A stretch of 64,000 nucleotides of DNA from NCBI GenBank assembly GCA_035765195.1, contig DASTYC010000004.1, positions 1 through 64,000 on the forward strand. The letters are read 5' to 3'. This DNA is from CALAED01 sp035765195 (GTDB lineage Bacteria; Actinomycetota; Actinomycetes; Streptosporangiales; Streptosporangiaceae). The stretch's first letter is position 1; each line of letters starts with the position of its first letter. Below are positions 54,330 to 62,615 of the stretch, one piece after another. Position numbers and translations under genes: made by a program. The notes under the pieces are model-generated. The model had not been told where the DNA came from and did no database searches. It saw only the letters and a program-made list of their open reading frames with translations.

Positions 54330-55010
54330 ATGCAGGCTGTCGGCTCGTACGCGGGCCTGGGCCAAGATGTCTTCCAGTGCAACGCGAATGTTCTGCTCCT
54401 CGCGGATGAGCACGGGAAGCAGAGCCATCGTGTTCCATGCCTCGAGCTTGCGGCCGCGGCGATGGGTCATCATCTCGGCGAACTCGCGGACACGAACGCG
54501 CAGGGCGGCCAGCTGTGGGCAGGCGGCGCACAACGTGTCCAGGGTGGCGTTGTTCGTCGGGTTCGAGGTTGGCGGGGTCGCGTAGGAACCAGCCGGCGGC
54601 TTGCCGGATGGTCGGTGGCCGTGGCGGAGCTGGCGTTGCAGGCAGACCGGCCCGCCAGGGCCGGACATATTGGCGGACAGTCGTGGTTGTTCCGCGGTAG
54701 CCGTGGCCGCGTAGTTCCTGGTAGAGCTGTTCGGCGTTGGTGCACCCTTCGTTCCAGCGTCTGCGCAGGTAGGAGTCGTAGGTTTCGAGGGTCTTGGCGC
54801 GTTGGCCGGTGTCTGCGTGGACCAGGAGCTCGTCTGGGCTGGTGGCGTGGGCGAACCGCCGGACGGTGTTGCGGCCCAGGTTCAGGTCGCGGGCGACCTG
54901 TTTGAGGCTGTGGCCTTGGGCGATCAGGACGTGGATGGCGGCATACCGTTCGCGGGTGCGGACGTGTTCGTGGTCAAGAATCCGGCTACCGGCCAGAACA
55001 CGCGAACCGT
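54330..55010 (-). pseudogene. ISL3-family transposase remnant
   Basis: Minus-strand fragments resemble the actinomycete ISL3 transposase: HEHVRTRERYAAIHVLIAQG, LNLGRNTVRRFAHA (HTH) and RRRWNEGCTNAEQLYQELRG in one frame, then CAACPQLAALRVRVREFAEM with MMTHRRGRKLEAW in another. The N-terminal zinc-binding part and the C-terminal catalytic end are missing or scrambled, and the frame changes at about 54560. It is a dead mobile-element relic. No terminal inverted repeats were found. Confidence 0.75.
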
Positions 55011-55154
55011 GACCTAGCCGACCGACACGTTCACGGAAAGTGTGCCAGAGCCACGATTGAGGCGCCGTTGACACGTGGGGTCTGTCATGTGCAGCCACGT
55101 GCCGCCCCGGGCCACCCGTAGGCCAGTGTTCAGGACCAGCGCCACGGATCCGCC

Positions 55155-55186
55155 ATGTGCCGACAAAGACCCGATTGTCGGCACAT
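55155..55186 (+). promoter_or_regulatory. Perfect 12-bp dyad before the MrcB_N-DUF3883 gene
   Basis: ATGTGCCGACAA (55155-55166) and TTGTCGGCACAT (55175-55186) are exact reverse complements around the 8-base loop AGACCCGA. The dyad ends 19 bases before the chosen GTG start. It looks like an operator or a leader hairpin controlling a potentially toxic nuclease. Confidence 0.6.
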
Positions 55187-55205
55187 GCTGGTTACGCTTC
55201 CTCGC

Positions 55206-56309
55206 GTGGACGGCCTCTTGAAGGAGACTCTTGATCTCCAACCTCGCTGGGATGCTCAGAACACATCAGAGATGCAGCGCCGGGGCATAGTCATCCGCCA
55301 GCTGATACCCGCCGAGATCCGAGCACACAACGAGGCGCTAGCCGCCGCGCTAGATGTGCCACTGTCCGACCTTGGCATCGAGGGCAAGGACGGGACTGGG
55401 CTCAAGACAGAGATTCCGTGGGTGCGGGTCTTCTCCAAGGAACGCGCTCCCCGAGCGACGATGGGCTGGTATGTCGTCTACTTGTTCAGCGCGAGAGGCG
55501 ATAACGTCTACTTGTCACTGAACCAGGGAACAACCCGATGGACAGGGACGGACTTCGCGCCCCGAGATCCTGCGGAACTGAAGGCGCGAGTCGACTGGGC
55601 GAGGCCGCTTCTCCAACCTCTGTTCGCTTCTCGCGACGACCTGACCCGCGAGATAGTTCTTCAGGCAGCCAAATCCAATCTAGGGCCGGGGTACGAGGCC
55701 GGGAACGTCGTGGCCATTGCTTACGCCCGAGACCAGGTTCCCGATGAAACCACTCTCGTAGACGACCTAATCTACATGAGCCAGCTCCTTCAGGTCGTCT
55801 ACAAGGCCGAGGGGCAATCTCTTAACGTACCCGGCACCCCTGCCCCGGAGATCGTGGAAGCAGAGGAAGCGGCAGCACACACCGCGGGGAAACGGGTCAG
55901 GCGGGTAGGCGGGCAAGGTCTACAGCTGACTGCCGGCGAGCGGCGTGCCGTCGAGCTCCAGGCCATGCGAGTCGCGACTGGCCATTTTCAGTGGCTCGGG
56001 TGGTCGATAAAAGACGTCAGTGCCAAGGAATCCTACGACTTGCGGCTGCAGAAGGGTGACGAACGGCTCCACGTCGAGGTGAAGGGCACCACCTCGACAG
56101 GAACCCAGATCGTTCTCACCCGCTCAGAGGTCGAAAAGCAGCGGGTTTTCGCTCCGGCCAACGCGCTAGTCGTAGTGCATTCCATCGAGCTCGACCGCAC
56201 AGCAACACCGCCGCGCGCTACCGGGGGTATTCTGCATTGTGTCTCTCCTTGGACGATCGAGGAGACCGACCTGACGGTGGTGTCGTACTTCTACCGAACG
56301 GGATTGTGA
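55206..56309 (+). CDS. MrcB_N-DUF3883 putative restriction endonuclease
   Basis: This is a 367-residue two-domain protein. Residues 1-180 fit the MrcB N-terminal domain (LKETLDLQPRWDAQNTSEMQ, KTEIPWVRVFSKERAPRATM, GWYVVYLFS), which in known proteins binds modified DNA. Residues 250-367 match DUF3883 (GWSIKDVSAKESYDLRLQK, HVEVKGTTSTGTQIVLTRSE), a PD-(D/E)XK-type nuclease fold with EVK as the ExK triad. The combination suggests a stand-alone type IV-like restriction enzyme acting on modified foreign DNA. GTG 55206 gives the usual family start; ATG 55155 or 55185 would place the start inside the upstream dyad. It stands between an IS relic and an integrase relic, so it was probably gained by transfer. 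Confidence 0.75.
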   Translation: MDGLLKETLDLQPRWDAQNTSEMQRRGIVIRQLIPAEIRAHNEALAAALDVPLSDLGIEGKDGTGLKTEIPWVRVFSKERAPRATMGWYVVYLFSARGDNVYLSLNQGTTRWTGTDFAPRDPAELKARVDWARPLLQPLFASRDDLTREIVLQAAKSNLGPGYEAGNVVAIAYARDQVPDETTLVDDLIYMSQLLQVVYKAEGQSLNVPGTPAPEIVEAEEAAAHTAGKRVRRVGGQGLQLTAGERRAVELQAMRVATGHFQWLGWSIKDVSAKESYDLRLQKGDERLHVEVKGTTSTGTQIVLTRSEVEKQRVFAPANALVVVHSIELDRTATPPRATGGILHCVSPWTIEETDLTVVSYFYRTGL

Positions 56310-56689
56310 CTCCGGGGGTCCCGACGCCGGTCACCCTTCAGACGTGTTGCCCAGCACGGCGTCAATCTTACTCCTTCGGTCAGTCGTTGCTGAGTCGATG
56401 CCGGTTATACTTCGCACGCCACCTTCCTTCGCAGGGCTGGACTCGCCCCTATGTGTGCAACAGCACTAAGGCGCTATGCGTTCCGTTCAACAATCCACTG
56501 TCGCGATCAAGTTACTAGAAGCAGTGGCCGGGGCGGGCTCCCTTAAATCACGAAGGCGCGAATTCCTCTGCCAGAGACTCGCATATATGAAGCGAAGAAT
56601 CCTCCTTGATCAATGGCGGACGAGGTGATAACCGCGACGCGCGTCCTCCCCGCCCACGAGCCCGACGGCATGATTCGCGCCGAACTCCT
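56310..56689. other. Intergenic region without features
   Basis: About 380 bases of mixed composition lie between the restriction gene and the integrase remnant. I see no gene, RNA or repeat here. Confidence 0.4.
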
Positions 56690-57149
56690 CGACCTTCCCG
56701 TCACCGTCAGCATCTCGACGCCAACGCGGTCAGCATCGCCAACACACGTGTCCTGGGCAACGGCGAGGTCATCGTCAAGCCGCCCAAGTCGCGCAACTCC
56801 GTACGATCGCTACCGCTCGACGACGAGACAGTGACCGGCTTCCGGAACCGGGTACGAGGCCAGCGGCTACGTGGTCGCGGACGAACTAGGACGGCCGGTC
56901 CACCCTGACTGGTTCTCCGACGAGTTCGCCCGGCTGGCCAGGCAGGCGGGTGTGCCGAGCATCCGCCTCCACGACGATCGGCACTCCTGCCTCTCCCTCC
57001 TGGAGAAGCAGGGCGTACCCATCTCGATCATCAGCAAGTGGGCCGGACACTACGACCCGTCCTTCACCTACTCGGTCTACGTCCACGCCGAGCAAGAGGA
57101 CCTGTCGTCCGCGGCCTCCACCCTCGGCAAGCTGTACAAGATCAACTAG
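56690..57149 (+). pseudogene. Tyrosine recombinase/integrase remnant (C-terminal half)
   Basis: Two frames carry adjacent pieces of a phage-type integrase. QHLDANAVSIANTRVLGNGE and PPKSRNSVRSLPLDDETV are in one frame up to about 56848. SGYVVADELGRPVHPDWFSD, RLHDDRHSCLSLLEKQGVPI (HxxR box) and SKWAGHYDPSFTYSVYVHA (with Tyr nucleophile) are in the next. A frameshift with a small deletion lies at about 56850, and the N-terminal domains are gone. It ends 98 bases before the att copy at 57248, as expected for the integrase end of an element. Two GTTGTGAG copies (57151-57158, 57161-57168) follow the stop and may be its arm sites. Confidence 0.8.
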
Positions 57150-57192
57150 AGTTGTGAGAAGTTGTGAGAGATCAGGGTCCCCAGACAGCATT

Positions 57193-57227
57193 CAGGGCCA
57201 TCTCTCACGTGCGGGAGAGTGGCCCTG
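57193..57227 (-). terminator. Hairpin next to the att copy
   Basis: CAGGGCCA plus CTCTC (57193-57206, one bulged T) pairs with GAGAG plus TGGCCCTG (57215-57227). Before the 6-kb insertion it would have lain just downstream of the tRNA-Arg gene, so it may be an earlier terminator of that gene. Confidence 0.5.
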
Positions 57228-57247
57228 ATCTGCGAAGATACGGTGCC

Positions 57248-57287
57248 CGCTCGGAGGGATTCGAACCCCCAGCCTTCTGATCCGTAG
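57248..57287. other. att site: 40-bp duplicate of the 3' part of tRNA-Arg
   Basis: Forty bases are identical to 63232-63271, which is the stretch of the tRNA-Arg(ACG) gene from the anticodon loop to the acceptor stem. The sequence then diverges. This is the standard footprint of integration by a tyrosine recombinase at a tRNA gene, so this is the left att site of the element that ends at 63271. Confidence 0.9.
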
Positions 57288-57384
57288 CAAGATCAACGAC
57301 GTCCAGGACCGTCCATACTTGTCCTCTGACCTGCTTCCGAGCGGTTGAGTCGTCCGCATGCGTCCACGGCCGTCCGGGGTCGTC

Positions 57385-57404
57385 GTTAGCAACGGCGTTA
57401 GCAA
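57385..57404 (+). repeat. GTTAGCAA pair, 12-bp period (left att arm)
   Basis: GTTAGCAA occurs at 57385-57392 and 57397-57404. The same pair with the same 12-bp spacing occurs next to the right att site (63169, 63181) and, with changes, at 62402 and 59528. They are candidate integrase or excisionase arm-binding sites. Confidence 0.6.
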
Positions 57405-57460
57405 GCTCCTCGGGCTCAGGATGTCTGTGCCTGGAGCGCTCGCCCGCTCAAAACGGCGTC

Positions 57461-58354
57461 TCAGGTCTGCTGGATCCATGTGATGACGATGGTGCGGCGG
57501 ACACCGACGTCCAGCATTGCTTGGGCGCGGTGCTGGCCGTTGACATACGACCGGCGATTCTCGCTGAGCTGGATGGGGTCGCGAAGCAGGCTGTACAACG
57601 CTTGGCGTTCCCACTCCGACAGGTCTCTGGCCTCCGGCTGAGTCAGCACGTGGTGAGCGATATCGTCCCCCGGGATTCGGTCGCGCTGGGCTTGGCGCAC
57701 GAGCCGGATCGCGGTCTCGCAGACATGGTGCCAATCGCCGCTGTGGTACCAGCAGCAGTCGCGGGCGGTGTGGCGGGGAATGAGCTGGCGACCCAGCCGG
57801 CGCCGCAGTGGGAGTCCGCCTTTCATGCAATCTTCTCGGAAGGGCTGAGGCCGCGGAAACCGGATCAGCCATCTGGCCGGGTAGCTGGGGTGCTCTTCGG
57901 GCTCTGCTGGCCGGGGTATATATCCGTCGCCGCGGCTGCAGTCTACGACCGTGCCCACCAATTGCGAGAGTTGCTCGTCGGTTAGCGGGGACCACGACGG
58001 ATCGGTCAGCGTGTACCTGCCGGTGTGAGCGAAGGTGACCAACTGGAAGAAGTCGAAGTCGCCGCTCGGCAGAATTTGACGCTCGATCCAAATCGGCGGC
58101 TCGGTGTCGTCCGGGAAATACTGTTCCCAAACCGCCGCGGCGTACCGCTCGGAGCTGTTCATCAGCGAGGAGCCTTCACTCAAGGTCTGTGTGGCAACGG
58201 CGACCGGGCGCTGGCCTGCGGCGGTGAACACCTGCAGCCGGAACGTGCCCAGAGGGACGAACTCCTCCTCGACCGTAAACATGTGATCGTCGGCAACCAG
58301 GTCGCGAGCCGCCGCGTACTCCTGCAGAAAGGTTCGGACGTCATCTGCGGTCAT
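57461..58354 (-). CDS. Hypothetical protein on the tRNA-Arg element
   Basis: This is a 297-residue protein with no membrane segment. N-terminal part: MTADDVRTFLQEYAAARDLV with a beta-rich segment (FVPLGTFRLQVF, TLSEGSSLMNSSERYAAAVW). C-terminal part: SEWERQALYSLLRDPIQLSE, then YVNGQHRAQAMLDVGVRRTI, which recalls the (D/N)GQHR segment of ParB/DGQHR-type domains. I can only suggest a nucleic-acid-associated role. It is the first gene inside the left att site, transcribed towards it. Confidence 0.65.
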   Translation of the reverse strand: MTADDVRTFLQEYAAARDLVADDHMFTVEEEFVPLGTFRLQVFTAAGQRPVAVATQTLSEGSSLMNSSERYAAAVWEQYFPDDTEPPIWIERQILPSGDFDFFQLVTFAHTGRYTLTDPSWSPLTDEQLSQLVGTVVDCSRGDGYIPRPAEPEEHPSYPARWLIRFPRPQPFREDCMKGGLPLRRRLGRQLIPRHTARDCCWYHSGDWHHVCETAIRLVRQAQRDRIPGDDIAHHVLTQPEARDLSEWERQALYSLLRDPIQLSENRRSYVNGQHRAQAMLDVGVRRTIVITWIQQT

Positions 58355-58819
58355 GGGTCTGCGGCCTGCCTTGGTCTTCCTCGCCTAGTCAATGTAGCCA
58401 CACCTACCATCCTGCGCGTCGGGCACTCGCCGAAGACTCACCTGGTCCCGACCTTCCGCTTTTCAGTTGTCGGACACTACCGCGCTGACCGCCTACGCCC
58501 CTCGGCCCCCTCGGTCGCGACCGTGTGGGCACGTGTGGTCGACTGTGCCCATGTGAGCGCCGGTTGATGTAGCCGTTGATGTACGCGTGGCGCCCGTCTC
58601 ATTCGGCGGGCTGCTCCCCGATGGCGGCCCCGCCGTCAGTCCAACTATGGCGACGAGGCACGGTTGCCGAGGTGGGTCGGCATACGGGTGCGATGTTGAC
58701 GACTCTTGGGAGACGCGAGTGCAATGTGGGCTTGGCGGCCACAGCGTCGCCCTGATCGACCTATCCTTGCCGGATCGCGCGTTTCGCGTATGTATTTCTC
58801 TACGAAAAGTGAGGTAATC
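58355..58819. other. Intergenic region
   Basis: About 465 bases separate two divergent cargo genes. Short open frames here (58587 and similar) look non-coding. Nothing else is evident. Confidence 0.35.
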
Positions 58820-59464
58820 ATGCCCGGTCCACGCGTCTATACGCGAAGCACGCTTATGGCCTTAGCGCATAATAGCGGGGGTCTGTGCTACTACCCCGGC
58901 TGCCCAGAACCCGTCCTGCGGAAGGTAGAGAACCAATGGCGCTTCATCGTCGAGATCGCCCACATTAGGGCAGCCGAGGAGGGTGGACCGCGCTTTGACC
59001 ATCGCATGACGGACGATCAGCGGCGGGATTTCTCCAATCTAATACTGTTTTGTGATCCGCACCATGATTTCGTTGACGACCACCCCAGCATCTACAATGT
59101 CGAGATGCTGCATCGCTGGAAGGACCAGCGCGAAGCGAAGCCCGAGGAGGCTCTGGCACGTCTCCGTGAAGTGACGCCCGCAGGTCTCCGCAAGATCGTG
59201 GTAGAGAGTCTTGAGGAGCACGACGAAAGGCTGCTCTCTGCGATTCAACGGCTGGAGACCAGCGACGCTCAAGCTGCTGCACTTATGCGCAACCTTTTAG
59301 ATGAATTGACGGAGGCTTACAGCCTCCAGCGCAGAGCACTCAACCCCGACCTTGTCAGCGAGTTCAGCAGTGCTGTCTCCAGGTTCTCGCGGCTTGCTGG
59401 TTCCATAGAGTTGTTCGACAGCGCCGTCAGGCGATACTCAAGGATGCCGAAGCGCGACTGGTGA
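58820..59464 (+). CDS. HNH endonuclease
   Basis: This is a 214-residue protein. An HNH domain at about residues 20-85 has zinc-binding Cys in GGLCYYPGCPEPV, the catalytic His-containing strand VEIAHIRAAEEGGPRFD, Asn in DFSNLILFCDPHHDFVDD, and the last His. The C-terminal 110 residues are helical and coiled-coil-like (VVESLEEHDERLLSAIQRLE, LDELTEAYSLQRRAL), probably for oligomerisation or partner contact. ATG 58820 follows GAGGT. It is cargo of the tRNA-Arg element and could be a defence or homing-type nuclease. Confidence 0.85.
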   Translation: MPGPRVYTRSTLMALAHNSGGLCYYPGCPEPVLRKVENQWRFIVEIAHIRAAEEGGPRFDHRMTDDQRRDFSNLILFCDPHHDFVDDHPSIYNVEMLHRWKDQREAKPEEALARLREVTPAGLRKIVVESLEEHDERLLSAIQRLETSDAQAAALMRNLLDELTEAYSLQRRALNPDLVSEFSSAVSRFSRLAGSIELFDSAVRRYSRMPKRDW

Positions 59465-59521
59465 CGTCAGTTAGATATCAAGCGCGGCTCTCTGACTCCA
59501 TGCAACGCAGTGATCATCCAG

Positions 59522-59547
59522 GCCGGTGTTAACACCGGCGTTAGCTC
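59522..59547. promoter_or_regulatory. 18-bp perfect palindrome overlapping a degenerate 12-bp repeat pair
   Basis: GCCGGTGTTAACACCGGC (59522-59539) is fully self-complementary. It overlaps GTTAACAC (59528) and GTTAGCTC (59540), spaced 12 bp like the GTTAGCAA pairs near the att sites. It lies between the HNH gene and the convergent lipoprotein gene, so it may be a terminator, an operator or an old recombination arm. Confidence 0.5.
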
Positions 59548-59703
59548 CGATTTTCGGATTAGCAAGACCGCTCGCCGTGGCCCACGTACTTGTCCTGCCA
59601 CGTGCCAATTGCTATCCGATTCTGAAATGTCACCCGGTCGTAGGAGGAAACGAAACGTCCCAACGCGCAGCCGTGACCTGGGGTGTTGGCGACCGGCCGC
59701 CCA

Positions 59704-60150
59704 CTACGGAGATGGCTCCAGCTGACAGTCTGGACGTTGGCAAGGAGTGTGCACGAGCTCTCCGCCGAGGAACTTCTGCGCCGCACGCAAGACGGTCGGG
59801 CCTGCGTTCACAGTCCAGTTCTGCCCTGTGAGCAGATCCCAGCCAGTCAGCGTGTGCAGGTCGATCTGATCTTCGACGCCAGCGTGATTGTCGCGCACTC
59901 GGATGACGATGTTGCCGTCGTCGCAGGTGACTTGGTCCCGTGCGCCGATGACGTTGCTCGTCTCCTCAAGGTCTGGGCAGGGGATGGTGCCTGCAGACTT
60001 CTCGACGATGTTGCGCGGATCCGTGAAGTAGCCACCGTCCGCAGGAGGTCCTGCCGCCGGCGGCGAGCTGGCCGGACCTGCCCCCGCGTTGCCCACAGCA
60101 CCGCAACCAGCTGCGAGCGCAGCAGCAAGGATTAAGGAAACAATCTTCAT
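59704..60150 (-). CDS. Small predicted lipoprotein
   Basis: This 148-residue protein has a short lipoprotein signal (MKIVSLILAAALAAGC) with Cys16 as the lipidation site. The Ser/Ala/Pro-rich linker leads to a compact domain with two Cys in PCPDL and VTCDDG and two more near the end (PCQRPDC). ATG 60150 follows GGGGAG. The fold and function are unknown. It is cargo of the tRNA-Arg element. Confidence 0.7.
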   Translation of the reverse strand: MKIVSLILAAALAAGCGAVGNAGAGPASSPPAAGPPADGGYFTDPRNIVEKSAGTIPCPDLEETSNVIGARDQVTCDDGNIVIRVRDNHAGVEDQIDLHTLTGWDLLTGQNWTVNAGPTVLRAAQKFLGGELVHTPCQRPDCQLEPSP

Positions 60151-60619
60151 GAGTACTCCCCGTATGGCGATGGATGCGCTGCGAATGTGACGCGGGAGCC
60201 GCAATGCGGGTTCACCGGTCCGGCGCGGCTGATACTTCTGGGCTTTGCACTGCCCAAGACACCAGAGCGATTCCAACCATTGACACCTGGCTTGCAAAGC
60301 CAGTGCCCCACCTGCTCGCCGACCTGGCGACTCGCTGACCTCGGCCGTCTCGGAGGGTATCGCCGTGAGCGACCGTGGATCCCCATTGATCACCATGCCA
60401 ACGGGCACGCAAAGGGCACACGCTCGCGTCGGCCCTCGCACCTCGCTCTCGCAGGCATCCCAGGATTTCCGTCATCGTTGCTGGCCCTGATCTTTTTCTT
60501 TGCAGGTCGCATGTGGTCCTTAACTAAAGTAACAGGTCAAAGTGGTCCACGCGGCTGGACGGCTGATCATCACTCAATTCGACCTAAATCATAATTTGCC
60601 TGGATAGGGTAACGGCACA
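60151..60619. other. Intergenic region
   Basis: About 470 bases without a clear gene. Overlapping frames on both strands (60187-60594) have no support. The end of the region is AT-rich and probably promotes the membrane-protein gene. Confidence 0.35.
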
Positions 60620-61201
60620 ATGACGACCTCCTCGGGATTGCTTGGCGTGCTTATCGGTCCCATGACTACATTTGCCATCAGTTTGCTTGGCCTCTGGCTG
60701 CAATATCACAGCCAGCTGCTTATTCAACATCGACGACTGCGACAGGCTCATGCGGGGATAGATTTTATTGAAAAATGGATAAGTGTCTATAGGCGGATAA
60801 ATCCAGACGAGAGAGGTTCGGAAATACTCAATCGAGTTGGGGATGACCTCGCACGGCTCTACAAAGAGATATCCGAGTCCGAGGAAGGCGGCGCGTTCCG
60901 GACACACGCTTTCGCGAGGCTTATCAGAGAAGCCCTCCTTCTCCGCTCGATACATTCTCGACGCGCCCAAGCCATGCGAATCGTTTATTATCTAGCGCTC
61001 GCATGGACGTTCCTTGGCGTCGGATCCGTCTGGTCGATTACACTAGAAAAGGGAGTAACCATCGAGAATATCATAGTCTCCATGCTGACGCTCATACTTG
61101 CAGGATTCATTCCAGCTTGGGGTATATATATCCTTACAAGAAAGTTCGAGAGCGCTTCAGCAAAGCGGAGGAATACTCGGAAAGCGCCGCAGGACCCGTG
61201 A
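60620..61201 (+). CDS. Membrane protein with low-GC codon use
   Basis: This is a 193-residue protein. A first helix (LLGVLIGPMTTFAISLLGLWL, residues 7-27) precedes a cytosolic helical domain (about 30-115; AHAGIDFIEKWISVYRRINP, VGDDLARLYKEISESEEGG), then two further membrane helices (IVYYLALAWTFLGVGSVWSI and IIVSMLTLILAGFIPAWGIY). Bases 60721-60780 contain only 25 G+C of 60, far below the rest of the window, which indicates recent transfer. I do not recognise the family. Small membrane proteins of this plan are frequent effectors in phage defence, but nothing here proves it. Confidence 0.7.
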   Translation: MTTSSGLLGVLIGPMTTFAISLLGLWLQYHSQLLIQHRRLRQAHAGIDFIEKWISVYRRINPDERGSEILNRVGDDLARLYKEISESEEGGAFRTHAFARLIREALLLRSIHSRRAQAMRIVYYLALAWTFLGVGSVWSITLEKGVTIENIIVSMLTLILAGFIPAWGIYILTRKFESASAKRRNTRKAPQDP

Positions 61202-61292
61202 GCAGATGGCTCGCCGACATCAGGCTCGCTCAACTGGCTTGGCCGACTACGCCGCTTCGTCCCGAACTCTCGGCAATCATGGGCCTTTGCGG

Positions 61293-62078
61293 CTATGTCC
61301 AGCTCACAGCGTGTGCCGGCGTGCGGGCGCGTAAGCCGTTGTGTACCTGTGTTCCGAAGCCGTGGGCGGTGCCGCGGCGGGCGATCTTGGGCTTGATGCC
61401 TTTGGCCCAGACAAGCCGCCGGTATTTGTCGTGGTCGTAGCCGCGGTCGGCCAGCAGGCAGTCGGGACGGCGGCGTGGCCGCCCGACCCTGCCGCGCACG
61501 GGCGGGATGGCCTCGAGCAGCGGGATGAGCTGGGTAACGTCGTTGCGGTTGCCGCCGGTCAGGCTGACGGCGAGCGGGGTGCCGTGCGCGTCGGTCAGGA
61601 CGTGGTGTTTCGAGCCCGTGTGTGCACGGTCGATCGGGCTCGGCCCGGTTTTGGGCCACCCTTGAGCGCCCGGACGTGTGAGCTGTCGATCACCGCCCGG
61701 GACCAGTCCAGCTTCCCCGCGGTGTGCAACTCGGCCAGCAGGGCCTGATGCAGCCGGTCCCACACACCGGCCTCATGCCAGTCCCGCAACCGGCGCCAAC
61801 ACGACATCCCCGACCCGAACCCCAACTCCTTGGGCAAGAACTCCCAGGCGATCCCGGTATGCAGCACGAACAAGATCCCGCACAACACCTTCCGGTCATC
61901 CAGCCGTCTACGACCCGGGTGACGCCGACGCCGCTCCACCTTCGGTAACAACGGCTCGACCCGCTCCCACAGACTGTCGGCCACGATCCACGGCGGCTGC
62001 TCACCCTTCCTCACGAAAGATCATCAAACAGCCGCACCACAACAGCCCGAGACCGAAGTGATCATTCTGTTAGGAGCT
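61293..62078 (-). mobile_element. IS5-family (IS427-like) insertion sequence, 3' truncated
   Basis: Two overlapping minus-strand frames encode a transposase: ATG 62014 (MRKGEQPPWIVADSLWERVE, CWRRLRDWHEAGVWDRLHQA, AVIDSSHVRA with the first Asp) to about 61650, then GSKHHVLTDAHGTPLAVSLT and LLADRGYDHDKYRRL with the second Asp. The join is a -1 shift on CCCAAAA (plus-strand 61649-61655), as in programmed frameshifting of this IS group. After GIKPKIARRGTAHGFG the normal C-terminus with the catalytic Glu is missing, so it cannot transpose by itself. One end is probably at CTGTTAGGAGCTC (62066-62078); the other end is lost. Confidence 0.8.
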
Positions 62079-62270
62079 CTAAGCCGAAGGACGCCGACCG
62101 GGGGCAATGTGTACCTCGCCGGCAAGCCAGCGTACGAAACGGTCTGCGTGTGTCAGATAGGTGCTCTTGGTGCTCGGGGCGAGATCAGCAGCATTCACCA
62201 GGGCGCTGTATCGCTCGAAGTCGCGCCGTATGTCGTCAATCGTCCATGCGTCACGAGGCGGTGCGCTCAT
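62079..62270 (-). CDS. Small protein like an integrase core-binding domain
   Basis: This is a 63-residue frame (DDIRRDFERYSALVNAADLA, STKSTYLTHADRFVRWLAGE). It resembles the N-terminal SAM-like core-binding domain of tyrosine recombinases. Its stop codon (62079-62081) sits exactly at the end of the IS5 element, so the IS may have truncated it. Short free-standing proteins of this type also exist in actinomycetes. Confidence 0.5.
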   Translation of the reverse strand: MSAPPRDAWTIDDIRRDFERYSALVNAADLAPSTKSTYLTHADRFVRWLAGEVHIAPGRRPSA

Positions 62271-62293
62271 CGTCCCATGATGCCCTTAAGCAC

Positions 62294-62313
62294 CTGACCC
62301 GTAGCAAGATCAA
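62294..62313. other. Degenerate att core
   Basis: CTGACCCGTAGCAAGATCAA matches 57277-57296 at 19 of 20 positions. Similarity continues to the right for about 110 bases (both have CCGTCCA...TTGTCC/CTGTCC...CTGACCTGC) up to a GTTAGCAA repeat pair. It is probably the right-arm half of an older att site. Confidence 0.6.
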
Positions 62314-62401
62314 GAGTGTCTACAACCGTCCAGGCCTGTCCGCTGACCTGCAATCGGATCGTGGCGCCGTCCGGGTCCGTCCAAGGTGGTCCAGGACCGT
62401 T

Positions 62402-62421
62402 GTTAGCAAACGCATTAGTAG
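62402..62421 (+). repeat. GTTAGCAA/ATTAGTAG pair, 12-bp period
   Basis: GTTAGCAA (62402-62409) and the changed copy ATTAGTAG (62414-62421) lie at the same distance from the degenerate att core as the intact pair lies from the left att site. Confidence 0.5.
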
Positions 62422-62615
62422 CTTGGATCTTGGAATGTGCGGCTGATCGACGAACGTCACTCGGAGGCCCAGCTTGGAAGATCTCGGTACGCCCGGCCTC
62501 GATCTGCCGCGACGCAGGTCACGACCCTGATCGCATTGACCGCAAGTGACCGTCAATGCCCTTGGTTGTCCCCTCGATCGGGCACGCAACGGGCACGCCT
62601 GGGGGCCGGTCGGAG

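Noticed and set aside
53997..57404. Possible CRISPR array from the short repeats
   Set aside because: The repeats are microsatellite, dyad or att arms, without regular spacers, and no cas gene is present.
57192..58130. 312-residue minus-strand frame across the att site
   Set aside because: It crosses the att duplicate and is out of frame with the more convincing 297-residue gene at 57461-58354.
60240..60330. tRNA-like piece on the minus strand (CTGGCTTTGCAAGCCAG anticodon-type arm and GGTTGGAATC)
   Set aside because: The anticodon arm and a T-loop-like segment are present, but no acceptor stem or D arm can be formed, so it is not a tRNA; it may be chance.
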